64,000 bases of DNA, from contig USHN01000002.1 of NCBI GenBank assembly GCA_900554515.1, positions 62,001 through 126,000 on the forward strand. The letters run 5' to 3'. Numbering within the stretch: the first letter of the stretch is position 1; each line of letters begins with the position of its first letter. The notes beneath the pieces are model-generated. The model was not told the DNA's origin and made no database searches. It worked only from the letters and a program-made list of their open reading frames with translations. The translations under genes were made by a program, and so were the position numbers. This DNA is from an uncultured Acidaminococcus sp. (GTDB taxonomy: Bacteria > Bacillota > Negativicutes > Acidaminococcales > Acidaminococcaceae). Below, in pieces: positions 33,405 through 42,625 of this stretch.

Positions 33405-36007
33405 CAACCTTAACACCGATGCTGCAGCAATACCTGGATATCAAAAAAGAACACCAGGATGAGTTGCTGTTTTTCCGCCTGGGGGATTTCTACGAGTTAT
33501 TTAATGAAGATGCCATTACGGCGTCCCGGGAACTAAACCTGACTTTGACACACCGGGCGGGGGGCAAGGTGGGGGCCAGTGCCACCATGCCTATGTGCGG
33601 GGTACCTTTCCATTCCGTGGACGGGTATCTGGCCAAATTAATCAAAAAAGGATACCGGATCGCCATTTGTGACCAGATGGAAGATCCTAAAAAAGCCGTG
33701 GGTATCGTCAAACGGGAAGTGACCAAGATCCTCACCCCGGGAACCGTGCTCAGCGATGCCGTTTTGGAAGAAAGTCACAACCAGTATCTGGCCTGCCTCA
33801 TGCGGGATAAAGAATCCTTTTGTCTTTCCTTTGCCGATGTTTCCACGGGGGAATGTGCCTGGTATTTGGCAGAAGGGAAAAACCGGGAAGAAGCGGTACT
33901 GGATCAGATCTATCGCATCCAGCCGGCGGAACTGGTCCTTACGGAAGATGCAGACTGTTTTGGGGAGCTCTTGCCAAAAATCCTGCAAAAACACCCGGAG
34001 TGCATGGTCAATCAGTTTGTTCCGCTGCCGAAGGAAACCTATTTTACCCAGCATTTTGGCGCAGACGATGCGGCAGGGGAGCGGCCTTTTGTGCGGCATA
34101 CCGTGGAAGTCATGCTGGAATACATCCACGAAAATGTAAAAAGCGATCTGGCGCAAATTAACCGGCTCCGGGAGATTACCACCGATCACGTGATGGATCT
34201 GGATGCTACGGCCATTCGCAATCTGGAACTGGTTAAAAATATGAAGGACGGGACCCGTCACGGGACGCTACTGGATGTACTGGACTATACCCAAACGGCC
34301 ATGGGGGCACGCCAATTGCGGCAGTGGGTGGAATCGCCCCTCCTTGATCCGGCAAAAATTACCGGGCGGCAGCAGGCCATTGGGGAGCTTTTGGAACATG
34401 CCGCCAGCCGCACCGCACTGGGGGATGCCTTAAAGGAAATTACCGATCTGGAACGGATTCTCTCCCGGGTAGAAGTCGGTTCTGCCAACGCACGGGATAT
34501 GGCGGCTCTGCGCAGTGCACTGCAGGCGCTGCCTGCTGTGAAAAAACTGCTGGCCTCCCAACAAGGCGGACTGCTCCATGCCCTGGATGGCCGTATTTCC
34601 CTGCATGAAGAAGTATTGGACACTCTCCAGCGGGGCATTGTGGATGATCCTCCGTTTACGGTGCGGGAAGGCGGCATGATCCGCAAGGGATTTAATAAAG
34701 AGCTGGATGAAGTCCGTGATATCGCAGAACATAATACGGTCTGGATGCAGCGCTTTGAACAAAAGATCAAAGAAGAAACGGGTATCAAAACCCTGAAGGT
34801 AGGCTATAACAAAGTCTTTGGCTACTATATTGAGGTCAGCAAAGGGCAGGTCAGCCAAGTGCCGGATTCCTTTATCCGTAAGCAGACCCTTGTGAATGCA
34901 GAACGGTACATTGTACCGGAACTGAAAGACTTTGAAAATAAAATTCTTTCTGCCAAGGAAAAGATTCAGCAGCTGGAATATTATCTCTTTAATGAAATCC
35001 GTCAGCAAATCCGGGAACATCTGGTTGCTATCCAGCGGACAGCCCGGGCTATAGGTGCCTTGGATGTATTGTATTCCCTTGCTATGGCGGCTTTTAAGGG
35101 AAATTATACCTGCCCGCGCCTTAATGCCCGGCAGGAAATCCGTATCCGGGATGGGCGGCATCCGGTAGTAGAAAAATTGCTGGAACGGGAACTGTTTGTT
35201 CCTAACGATACCTATCTGAATCAGACGGATGAACGCCTGATGATTTTAACCGGCCCCAATATGGCCGGCAAATCTACCTACATGCGACAAGTAGCCCTAC
35301 TGGTTCTCATGACCCAGATGGGCAGCTTTATTCCTGCACGGGAGGCTGATATCTGCCCGGTGGACCGGATATTTACCCGGGTGGGCGCCAGCGATGATCT
35401 GGCCACGGGGCAAAGTACCTTTATGGTGGAAATGAATGAAGTGGCCAATATTTTAAAATTTGCCACCAGCCGTAGCCTGATTATCCTGGACGAAGTGGGC
35501 AGGGGCACCAGCACCTATGACGGGATGGCCATTGCCCGGGCTGTGGTGGAATTTATCAATAAAAAGATCGGCGCCAAGACGCTGTTTGCCACTCACTACC
35601 ATGAATTGATCGAGCTGGAACAACTGGAACCTGGCATCAAAAATTATTCCGTGGCCGTTAAAGAAAAAGGCAAAGATGTGGTATTTCTAAGGCGGATTGT
35701 GCCTGGTGGCACGGATAAAAGCTATGGGATCCACGTTGCCAAACTGGCAGGCCTGCCGGGGAAAGTGGTGGAACGGGCAGAAAAATTGCTGGAAGAATAC
35801 ACCCAAAATGGCGGAAAAGCGTCCCCTGCACCTATGCCGCAGAATATACCGGACGTGCCAGAAGATCCCCAGCCCAGCTTATTTGGAGACAGCATCCGGG
35901 AAACGCTGAAGGGTTTGGACGTGATGACGATGACACCGCTCGAAGCCTTAAATACCCTGTATGAGCTCCAGAAAGAAGCAAAACGGGAAGGAGGGATGAC
36001 GGAGTGA
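33401..36007 (+). CDS. mutS: DNA mismatch repair protein MutS
   Basis: Mismatch recognition ATPase of 868 residues. The N-terminal mismatch-reading motif is FFRLGDFYELF (about residues 24-34, with the Phe-x-Glu type signature in the DFYELF block). The ATPase has Walker A LTGPNMAGKSTYMRQ (about 613-627), ILDEVGRGTSTYDG and FATHYHEL. The tail after residue 800 is shorter and proline-rich, as in most Firmicutes. It overlaps miaB (ATGA) and mutL (GTGA). Confidence 0.97.
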   Translation: MTTLTPMLQQYLDIKKEHQDELLFFRLGDFYELFNEDAITASRELNLTLTHRAGGKVGASATMPMCGVPFHSVDGYLAKLIKKGYRIAICDQMEDPKKAVGIVKREVTKILTPGTVLSDAVLEESHNQYLACLMRDKESFCLSFADVSTGECAWYLAEGKNREEAVLDQIYRIQPAELVLTEDADCFGELLPKILQKHPECMVNQFVPLPKETYFTQHFGADDAAGERPFVRHTVEVMLEYIHENVKSDLAQINRLREITTDHVMDLDATAIRNLELVKNMKDGTRHGTLLDVLDYTQTAMGARQLRQWVESPLLDPAKITGRQQAIGELLEHAASRTALGDALKEITDLERILSRVEVGSANARDMAALRSALQALPAVKKLLASQQGGLLHALDGRISLHEEVLDTLQRGIVDDPPFTVREGGMIRKGFNKELDEVRDIAEHNTVWMQRFEQKIKEETGIKTLKVGYNKVFGYYIEVSKGQVSQVPDSFIRKQTLVNAERYIVPELKDFENKILSAKEKIQQLEYYLFNEIRQQIREHLVAIQRTARAIGALDVLYSLAMAAFKGNYTCPRLNARQEIRIRDGRHPVVEKLLERELFVPNDTYLNQTDERLMILTGPNMAGKSTYMRQVALLVLMTQMGSFIPAREADICPVDRIFTRVGASDDLATGQSTFMVEMNEVANILKFATSRSLIILDEVGRGTSTYDGMAIARAVVEFINKKIGAKTLFATHYHELIELEQLEPGIKNYSVAVKEKGKDVVFLRRIVPGGTDKSYGIHVAKLAGLPGKVVERAEKLLEEYTQNGGKASPAPMPQNIPDVPEDPQPSLFGDSIRETLKGLDVMTMTPLEALNTLYELQKEAKREGGMTE

Positions 36008-37917
36008 GTGTACCTGTCAATTTACTGGACCAAAATACCAGCAACCAGATCGCCGCAGGGGAAGTGGTGGAAAAACCAGCTTCTGTGGTTAAAGAGCTGA
36101 TGGAAAATTCCCTGGATGCCGGAGCCAATCGGATTGATGTGAGCATTTTTGCCGGTGGTACGGAATTTATCCAGGTTAAAGATAACGGCAGCGGCATGGA
36201 CGAAAAAAATGCCCGGATGGCCCTATTGCGTCATGCTACCAGTAAGATCCGCAAAGCTGATGACCTTTTAACACTCCGTACCCTGGGCTTTCGGGGAGAG
36301 GCGCTGCCCAGCATTGCCTCTGTATCCCATTTCAGGCTGCTCACCCGGGAACCGGAAGCAGAGTTTGGCACCCAAATTACCGTAGATGGGGGTAAAGAGG
36401 AAGACGTTGGGCAAATGGGCGGCGACGTGGGCACCACCATTACCGTCAAAGATTTGTTTTATAATGTGCCCGCCAGGAGAAAGTTCCTCCGTACCGTTCA
36501 CACAGAAGGCCGCTATATCAGCGAGATTGTTAGCCGTATGGCGCTTTCCCGCCCGGATGTGCATTTTACCCTCACCCGGGACGATAAGGAAGTAATCAAC
36601 ACCCCTGGCAGCGGCGATATTCTGGACACCATCGCTTCCCTGTACGGAAAAGAAGTCATCCGCCAGCTTTTAACGGTGGACTATACCCAGGAGGGGATCC
36701 AGGTAAAAGGCTACATCAGCCGCCCGACGCTGTTAAAAGGCACGCGGCAGTGGCAGACCTTATTCGTAAACGGGCGCTGCATTAATAACCGCATGGTCAG
36801 CAAAGCCATAGACCATGCCTACCAGTCCCAGATCCCTAAAGCAGGATTTCCCTTTGCAGTGCTGGATATACTGGTGGACACCCATGCCATTGATATCAAC
36901 GTCCATCCCCAGAAAAGTGAAATTAAATTCGGGGACGAGAGTGCTGTGTACCGGGCGGTCTACCATGCCCTGACTAATGCACTGACACAGCCTATGGCTG
37001 GAAAAACGGCGACCGATGGCAGTGTGGCACTGGCGCAGCCAACTCCGCAGCATTTTTCTCCGGCTCCCGCACAGACAGCGCCGGAGACAAGCACGCTTTT
37101 TACCGGAGGTGACCGGGGGAGCCAATTCCGTTCTCCCTCTTTTGGACGGAGCTTTGCTTCCAGTCCTAATGGCAGTTACGGACAAATGGTGTGGAAAACG
37201 CCGGACACGATTGCCGAAGACGCTTCCGAGAAGTTCTTTGACGCCCAGCGGATAACGCCGGAAGATCCTGCTGCAAGTTCCATCGCGGAATCCGACAACC
37301 AGGAAACGATGCCTGGTGAGGAGCTGGAGGGGAACCTGACCAGTGGTGTGGATATGATCTGGCCTTTGGGGCAGGTGGACCGGGTATTTATTATTGCCCA
37401 GTCGGAAACGTCCCTGTATCTCATTGACCAGCATGCAGCCCACGAAAGGATATTGTATGATAAATTTGTCCGCCAGCAGCAGGATATTCCATCCCAGCAG
37501 CTGTTACTCCCATTATTCCTCAACGTGACCCGGATGGATGTGGATGCTGTTTCCAATTACCGGGAAGCATTTTTGCAGCTGGGCGTAGATGTGGAGCCCG
37601 CTGGGGAAACGACTCTGCGCGTTTCCGCCTTGCCGGCGGATGTGCAAAGCGGCCAGGCAGAAGGGTTTATTGAAGATATTCTAACGTTGCTATCGGAAAA
37701 CAAAAATATTAAAGCCAGTGATCTCAGGGAAAGCGTGCTGCACTACGCCGCCTGCCACTCTGCCATTCGGGCCGGAGAGGTGCTGAACATCCGGCAAATG
37801 CGGCAGCTGATTTTGGAACTGTTAAATACAGAACATCCCTTTACCTGCCCTCACGGACGGCCTTGTATGATACAGTTGACCAGTGAGGAGTTGTACAGGA
37901 TGTTCAAACGGACATAA
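36004..37917 (+). CDS. mutL: DNA mismatch repair protein MutL (endonuclease type)
   Basis: GHKL ATPase and nicking endonuclease, 637 residues. N-terminal motifs: IAAGEVVEKPASVVKEL, NSLDAGA and DNGSGM (about residues 15-63), and GFRGEALPSI. After a variable linker (about 340-440), the C-terminal domain has the endonuclease motif DQHAAHERI (about 476-484) and the CPHGRP metal motif. The presence of both fits a methyl-independent, MutH-free repair system. GTG start overlapping the mutS stop. Confidence 0.96.
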   Translation: MSVPVNLLDQNTSNQIAAGEVVEKPASVVKELMENSLDAGANRIDVSIFAGGTEFIQVKDNGSGMDEKNARMALLRHATSKIRKADDLLTLRTLGFRGEALPSIASVSHFRLLTREPEAEFGTQITVDGGKEEDVGQMGGDVGTTITVKDLFYNVPARRKFLRTVHTEGRYISEIVSRMALSRPDVHFTLTRDDKEVINTPGSGDILDTIASLYGKEVIRQLLTVDYTQEGIQVKGYISRPTLLKGTRQWQTLFVNGRCINNRMVSKAIDHAYQSQIPKAGFPFAVLDILVDTHAIDINVHPQKSEIKFGDESAVYRAVYHALTNALTQPMAGKTATDGSVALAQPTPQHFSPAPAQTAPETSTLFTGGDRGSQFRSPSFGRSFASSPNGSYGQMVWKTPDTIAEDASEKFFDAQRITPEDPAASSIAESDNQETMPGEELEGNLTSGVDMIWPLGQVDRVFIIAQSETSLYLIDQHAAHERILYDKFVRQQQDIPSQQLLLPLFLNVTRMDVDAVSNYREAFLQLGVDVEPAGETTLRVSALPADVQSGQAEGFIEDILTLLSENKNIKASDLRESVLHYAACHSAIRAGEVLNIRQMRQLILELLNTEHPFTCPHGRPCMIQLTSEELYRMFKRT

Positions 37918-37925
37918 GGATGACT

Positions 37926-38711
37926 ATGGATTATGGAGTAACGGTGGGCCTTAAAGGGTCGACCGCTTTGATAAAAAAAGCCAAAGCCTGGGCAGAGGAG
38001 CTCCAGCTGCCGTTTTTTATGCGATCCCGGCATGGCACCTTGCAGGATTTTTGTGCGGAGCGGGGATTAAAAGCCCTTTTGATAGCTTCACATCTGGGTG
38101 CACAGGTCTTTACTCAGGAAGGGATTTTGCGCTATCATCCTTCTATGGGCGTGCCACGGATCCGCATCCTGGAACGGGGCGGTACGGATCATTTGGTCGA
38201 AGCTTGTGAGCTAAAACCGGGGAAACGCTATCTGGATTGTACACTGGGGCTTGCGGCAGATGCTGCCGTAGCTTCCTTTGTGGTAGGCCCTGCGGGAAAA
38301 GTTACAGGGCTGGAAGCGTCCCCTGTTTTATATATGCTGGCGAAAGAAGGTCTGACGACCTACCTCATGCCAGATGATAAAAAAATTGAAGCGGCGCTGC
38401 AGCGCATTACGGTCCTTTGGAAAAAAGCCGAAGACTTTCTGCCCACGCTGCCTAGTGACAGCTATGACGTGGTGTATTTTGATCCTATGTTTCGCCGTCT
38501 GGTAGGCAGTTCCGCCAGTATGCAGCCCCTGCGGCCAGCATCCTATCACAAGCCGCTGGATCTTGGCATGATTCGTGAAGCCCTGCGGGTGGCGCCCTTA
38601 GTGGTCGTAAAAGAACGAGATGAAGCGTTGCTGCAGCAGTTAGGCGCGCAGGAGATACAGGGTGGCAAATACAGCCGGGTAAAATATGGCATCATCAGGA
38701 GGCCTCTATGA
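37926..38711 (+). CDS. Class I SAM-dependent methyltransferase, RsmJ-like
   Basis: 261 residues with a SAM fold in the C-terminal two thirds. YLDCTLGLAADAAVASFVVG (about residues 101-120) is motif I, and GLEASPVLYMLAKEGL follows as motif II. VVYFDPMFRR (about 181-190) gives a DPM[FY] motif as in RsmJ/DUF548 proteins. Those methylate 16S rRNA guanosines, so an RNA target is plausible but unproven. ATG 37926 is better spaced from TAAGGA than the in-frame ATG at 37920. Its stop overlaps the miaA start by ATGA. The mutL/miaA neighbours recur with this family. Confidence 0.82.
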   Translation: MDYGVTVGLKGSTALIKKAKAWAEELQLPFFMRSRHGTLQDFCAERGLKALLIASHLGAQVFTQEGILRYHPSMGVPRIRILERGGTDHLVEACELKPGKRYLDCTLGLAADAAVASFVVGPAGKVTGLEASPVLYMLAKEGLTTYLMPDDKKIEAALQRITVLWKKAEDFLPTLPSDSYDVVYFDPMFRRLVGSSASMQPLRPASYHKPLDLGMIREALRVAPLVVVKERDEALLQQLGAQEIQGGKYSRVKYGIIRRPL

Positions 38712-39640
38712 ATACCAAGCCTAAAGTCGCAGCCATCATCGGTCCCACAGCCACAGGAAAAACTGGCCTTGGGATCCGTTTAGCTAAAAAATGGGGCGGG
38801 GAAATTATTTCCGGAGATTCTATGCTGGTATTTCGGCGGATGGATATTGCGACTGCTAAGCCTACTCCGGAGGAACTCGCCGAAGTGCCGCACCATTTGG
38901 TGGATATCCTGGAGCCATCTGAAAAATATTCGGTGGTAGCCTTTCAAGAACAGGCGGATTTTTGGATCCGGGACTGTAACCGCCGAGGCGTGCTTCCCAT
39001 CTTAGTAGGGGGGACGGGGCTATATTGCCGGGCTCTTTTGGAACACTACGATTTCTCCACTGTGAATGAATCCGAAGACCTTCGCAAGGAGCTTATCTCG
39101 TATGCGGAGGAAAATGGCAATGTGGCTCTCCATAAAAAGCTGGAAAAACTAAATCCTAAGCTTGCAGAAAATTTGAAGGTCAATGACAGAAAGCGTATAA
39201 TAAGAGCAATTGAAACAACGCTGGGAGGCGATGCTGCTTTCGCCCGAAAGGCGGCGGAAAGTCCTTATGAGGCTGTAGTTTTTGGCCTTACTATGGAGCG
39301 TCCCGTGCTCTATGACCGGATTAACCGCCGGGTGGATTTGATGGTAATGCAGGGGCTTTTTGCAGAGACCAAAAGGCTTTTACAAGAAGGCGTACCTGCG
39401 ACCTGCCAATCCATGAAAAGTATCGGGTACCGGCAGGCACTGCAATATTTTCAAGGCGAACGGACCAAAGAAGAATGTATTAATAAAATCAAGCAAGCTA
39501 CACGGAATTTTGCTAAACGGCAGATTACCTGGTACAAAAAAATGCCGTATATAAGGTGGCTGCACCTTTCGGATCCGGTGAATGAAGCCGCCGCCCTCAA
39601 GGCTATGGAAGAGGTATTGTTACAAAAAAGATTTATATAA
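38708..39640 (+). CDS. miaA: tRNA dimethylallyltransferase
   Basis: Prenylates A37 of tRNAs reading UNN codons; the product is the MiaB substrate. The P-loop IIGPTATGKTGLGIRLAKK (about residues 10-28) is followed by GDSMLVFRRMDIATAKPT and HHLVDILEPSE. LVGGTGLYCRALL and TRNFAKRQITWYK complete the active site. The length is 310 residues. In many bacteria hfq follows; here xerD starts 23 bases later and no hfq fits the gap. Confidence 0.96.
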   Translation: MNTKPKVAAIIGPTATGKTGLGIRLAKKWGGEIISGDSMLVFRRMDIATAKPTPEELAEVPHHLVDILEPSEKYSVVAFQEQADFWIRDCNRRGVLPILVGGTGLYCRALLEHYDFSTVNESEDLRKELISYAEENGNVALHKKLEKLNPKLAENLKVNDRKRIIRAIETTLGGDAAFARKAAESPYEAVVFGLTMERPVLYDRINRRVDLMVMQGLFAETKRLLQEGVPATCQSMKSIGYRQALQYFQGERTKEECINKIKQATRNFAKRQITWYKKMPYIRWLHLSDPVNEAAALKAMEEVLLQKRFI

Positions 39641-39663
39641 AACGGCTACTCCAGAAAAAAGGA

Positions 39664-40569
39664 ATGATCAGATTGACACGCAAGACCGATCTAGAAAACG
39701 AAATCAATATTTTTTTAGAGTATTTGACGGTGGAAATTGGGCTGGCCCAAAATACCAGGGATTCCTATGGACGGGATCTGCGGCTGTTTGCGGTCTGGGT
39801 GAACCGCCCTTTGGCGGAAGTGACGAAAGATGATATCTCCCGGTATCTCAAAATACTGAAAGAACAGCATTATGCGCCCACGTCCCTGTCCCGCAAGCTG
39901 GCAGCGCTCAAGGCATTTTTTCGGTTTATGACCGGGGAAGGGTATTTGGACGAAGATCCTTCCGAAGTAGTAGAAGCCGGGAGCCGGGGCGCCATGCTGC
40001 CCAAAGTCCTGAGCTTGGAGGAAGTAAAAGCGCTTTTTGCGGCCGTGGATCTTACGCAAAAAGAAGGCATCCGGGACCGGGCCATGCTGGAAGTGATGTA
40101 TGCCACCGGCATGCGGGTTTCTGAGCTGTTAGGGCTTACGGTAAACCGTGTCAATTTGAAAACCCATTATGTGATTGCGTTCGGCAAAGGGGCCAAGGAA
40201 AGATTGATCCCTTTAGGACACTATGCCATTTACTATTTAGAAAAATATTTGCTGGAGGTACGGCCTAAAATGGTCCGTGCCCAGCACCCTACGGATGATC
40301 TTTTTCTCACCGTCCGGGGCAGCGGCATGACCCGGCAGCGCTTTTGGCAGATTATCAAAGTCTACGGACAAAAGGCCGGTATCAAAAAGCCGTTGACGCC
40401 CCATATCCTGCGTCATTCCTTTGCTACGCATATGTTAAATAACGGGGCAGATCTCCGGACCGTGCAGGAACTCTTAGGACATTCGGATATTTCTACCACA
40501 CAGATTTATACCCATTTGACGGATAACCGGCTTAAAGCCGTATTTGACAAGAGCCACCCCCGGGCATAA
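39664..40569 (+). CDS. xerD: Tyrosine recombinase XerD/XerC
   Basis: Resolves chromosome dimers at dif. The 301 residues comprise an N-terminal core-binding SAM-like domain (about 10-95) and the catalytic domain. All catalytic residues are visible: Arg in ATGMRVSELL, Lys in GKGAKERLIP, His-x-x-Arg in HILRHSFATH, His in LLGHSDIST and Tyr in IYTHLTD. The size and TTQIYTH ending fit XerD better than an integron or phage integrase. Only one Xer gene is in the window; the partner may be elsewhere. Confidence 0.92.
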   Translation: MIRLTRKTDLENEINIFLEYLTVEIGLAQNTRDSYGRDLRLFAVWVNRPLAEVTKDDISRYLKILKEQHYAPTSLSRKLAALKAFFRFMTGEGYLDEDPSEVVEAGSRGAMLPKVLSLEEVKALFAAVDLTQKEGIRDRAMLEVMYATGMRVSELLGLTVNRVNLKTHYVIAFGKGAKERLIPLGHYAIYYLEKYLLEVRPKMVRAQHPTDDLFLTVRGSGMTRQRFWQIIKVYGQKAGIKKPLTPHILRHSFATHMLNNGADLRTVQELLGHSDISTTQIYTHLTDNRLKAVFDKSHPRA

Positions 40570-40580
40570 AGGAATCGTTC

Positions 40581-41543
40581 ATGAGAAGAAAAAAGTCAAA
40601 AAATCATTTTTTTCGTAACGCAGTTTTATTGTTGGTGGTGTGTGCCTGTGCTGGATTATTCTATGCCTATAGGCAGGAAAAGGCTGCCCATCCGGAAGAA
40701 AGCTGGCAGGAAGCAGCCCAAAAGACCATTACCGATACCGTAGAAAAGGGAAAAGACCTGACGCCGGAAGGCAAAGACAGTGAAGATAAGGAAAAGAAGG
40801 CGTCGGAACAAAAAGGCGTAACTAAAAAGCAGCCAGCTTCCCCTGCTTCCAGTAGTGATTGGCTGCCAGGCCTTAGCAAACGGCAATATAAAGGGAAACT
40901 GGCGGTAGTGATTGATGACTGCGGGTATGATATGGAGGCACTGCGTACCTTAACACGACTTCCGCTGCCCATGAGTTTTGCCATTATTCCCTTTAAAACC
41001 CATAGCCGGGATGCCTTGCAGGAAATTCATAGCCAGGGACGCGTCGCTATGCTGCATTTGCCCATGGAGCCTATGAGTGGGGGCAGCAGCGAACCAGAAG
41101 CGGTAAAAGTGGGCATGACAAGAGAGCAGATTCAGCGCTTCACCCAAAAAGCCATTGACAGCCTGCCGGGGATTCAGGGCGTAAATAATCACCAGGGATC
41201 CCGGGCAACATCTAATGGCCCCACCATTACCGCAGCGCTAAGTACCATGAAGCAGAACGGGCTCTTTTTCGTAGACAGCCGCACGTCCAGCAGCACGGTG
41301 GCAGAGGAAAAGGCCGCGGCGCTGGGGATGCGTACGGGACACAATAGTCTTTTCCTGGATAACAGCGCTGATGAGGAGACTATCCGGCGGCAGATTGGAA
41401 GAGCCATTGCCCTGGCAGACCAATACGGATCCATTATTGTGATCTGTCATGCCAGGCCTCATACGGCCGCAGCCTGGAAAAAAAGTGCAGCAGCCATACA
41501 AGCTACCGGCATTCGGCTTGTGCCGGTGACCGATGTGTTATAA
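40581..41543 (+). CDS. Divergent polysaccharide deacetylase family protein (membrane anchored)
   Basis: A 320-residue protein with a basic start, one N-terminal membrane helix (about residues 13-28), a highly charged linker (about 30-95) and an extracellular domain of the 'divergent polysaccharide deacetylase' (DUF610/YibQ) type. Key motifs are AVVIDDCGYDMEAL (about 111-124, Asp pair), VAMLHLPMEP (His) and NNHQGSRATSN. GLFFVDSRTSSSTVA and IVICHARPHT follow. YibQ-like proteins are often beside envelope genes and sometimes EnvC; the substrate is unknown. It begins 11 bases after xerD. Confidence 0.85.
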   Translation: MRRKKSKNHFFRNAVLLLVVCACAGLFYAYRQEKAAHPEESWQEAAQKTITDTVEKGKDLTPEGKDSEDKEKKASEQKGVTKKQPASPASSSDWLPGLSKRQYKGKLAVVIDDCGYDMEALRTLTRLPLPMSFAIIPFKTHSRDALQEIHSQGRVAMLHLPMEPMSGGSSEPEAVKVGMTREQIQRFTQKAIDSLPGIQGVNNHQGSRATSNGPTITAALSTMKQNGLFFVDSRTSSSTVAEEKAAALGMRTGHNSLFLDNSADEETIRRQIGRAIALADQYGSIIVICHARPHTAAAWKKSAAAIQATGIRLVPVTDVL

Positions 41544-41566
41544 GTTGGTGTGAAGGAGGGATTGCC

Positions 41567-42430
41567 ATGCTAAAAACAACCTTATTAATGGCCATGATGA
41601 CGGCTATTTTAATGGTCATCGGGGACTATGTGGGAGGTACTGATGGGATGACCATCATGCTGATTTTTTCCCTGGTATCTAATTTTGCGATGTATTGGTT
41701 CAGCGACAAAGTCGTCATCAGTCAATACAACGCCCAGCAGGTAGATGTCACTAGCGCCCCGCAGCTGTACCATATCGTGGAAGGCTTGGCGCAGCGGGGC
41801 GATCTGCCCATGCCCAAAGTCTATATCATTCCTACCCGTCTGCCCAATGCTTTTACCACGGGGCGCAATCCGGACCATGCGGCTGTCTGCGTGACGGAAG
41901 GACTCTTGGACCTATTGGAGCCTCGGGAAATCGCAGGGGTTTTGGGTCACGAAATGAGCCATATCAAACACCGGGATATTTTGATCAGTACCATTGCTGC
42001 CGGCATGGCAGGCGTAATTTCTCTATTGGCCCGCTTTGCTTTCTGGTTTGGCGGCAGCCGGGACAATCGCCGCAATAATCCCATCGCAGCGATTCTGATT
42101 CTGGTATTGACCCCCATTGCGGCGGCGATTATCCAATTGGCTATTTCCCGCACCCGGGAATATATGGCGGACTATACCGGGGGGCAACTGTCCGGTGATC
42201 CGGATGCTTTGGCGGATGCCCTTGGAAAAATCGAAGGGTATGCACGCCAGTGCACCATGCCCCATGCTACAGAGTCTACTGCCCATATGTTTATTATTTC
42301 CCCGTTTTCTGCCCAGGATGCCAAGACGTTATTCAGCACCCATCCATCTACGGAAGAGCGAATTGCCCGTCTCCGCCAGGAGGCTCAGGGAATGCGGGAG
42401 CAGGGGACACTTCATCCGCTTGTAGAATAG
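41567..42430 (+). CDS. htpX: Membrane zinc metalloprotease HtpX
   Basis: M48 protease for quality control of membrane proteins. The 287 residues comprise two N-terminal membrane helices (about 3-20, 25-42), the zinc motif GHEMSHIKHRD (about 127-137, HExxH as HEMSH) and the third ligand Glu in REYMADYTGG. Two more hydrophobic segments lie at about 145-160 and 172-190. It ends in a terminator, closing the miaB-to-htpX run. Confidence 0.94.
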   Translation: MLKTTLLMAMMTAILMVIGDYVGGTDGMTIMLIFSLVSNFAMYWFSDKVVISQYNAQQVDVTSAPQLYHIVEGLAQRGDLPMPKVYIIPTRLPNAFTTGRNPDHAAVCVTEGLLDLLEPREIAGVLGHEMSHIKHRDILISTIAAGMAGVISLLARFAFWFGGSRDNRRNNPIAAILILVLTPIAAAIIQLAISRTREYMADYTGGQLSGDPDALADALGKIEGYARQCTMPHATESTAHMFIISPFSAQDAKTLFSTHPSTEERIARLRQEAQGMREQGTLHPLVE

Positions 42431-42444
42431 AGTATAAAAAATAG

Positions 42445-42468
42445 AGGGTTCCCTGTATGGGGGACCCT
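42445..42468 (+). terminator. Terminator after htpX
   Basis: AGGGTTCCC pairs with GGGGACCCT (one G-U), with a six-base loop, followed by TAAAATTTTC, a poor T-tract. Confidence 0.6.
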
Positions 42469-42531
42469 TAAAATTTTCTAAAATAAATGTAAAAAATGAA
42501 CACTTTTACTCTTTTATTCTTGTAGCGAATA

Positions 42532-42540
42532 TGCTAGAAT
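42532..42540 (+). promoter_or_regulatory. Extended -10 promoter for gltS
   Basis: TGC followed by TAGAAT (42535-42540); no clear -35. It leaves an 80-base leader without a recognised riboswitch. Confidence 0.45.
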
Positions 42541-42625
42541 AAGACAAGTGGAAACAATTGGACTGGAGACATCGTCATTTCCACATGCAATTATTATTTG
42601 TTATCTTTCTGAGGGGGTATGAAAA

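Noticed and set aside
39641..39663. hfq expected after miaA
   Set aside because: Only 23 bases separate miaA and xerD, so hfq is not here.
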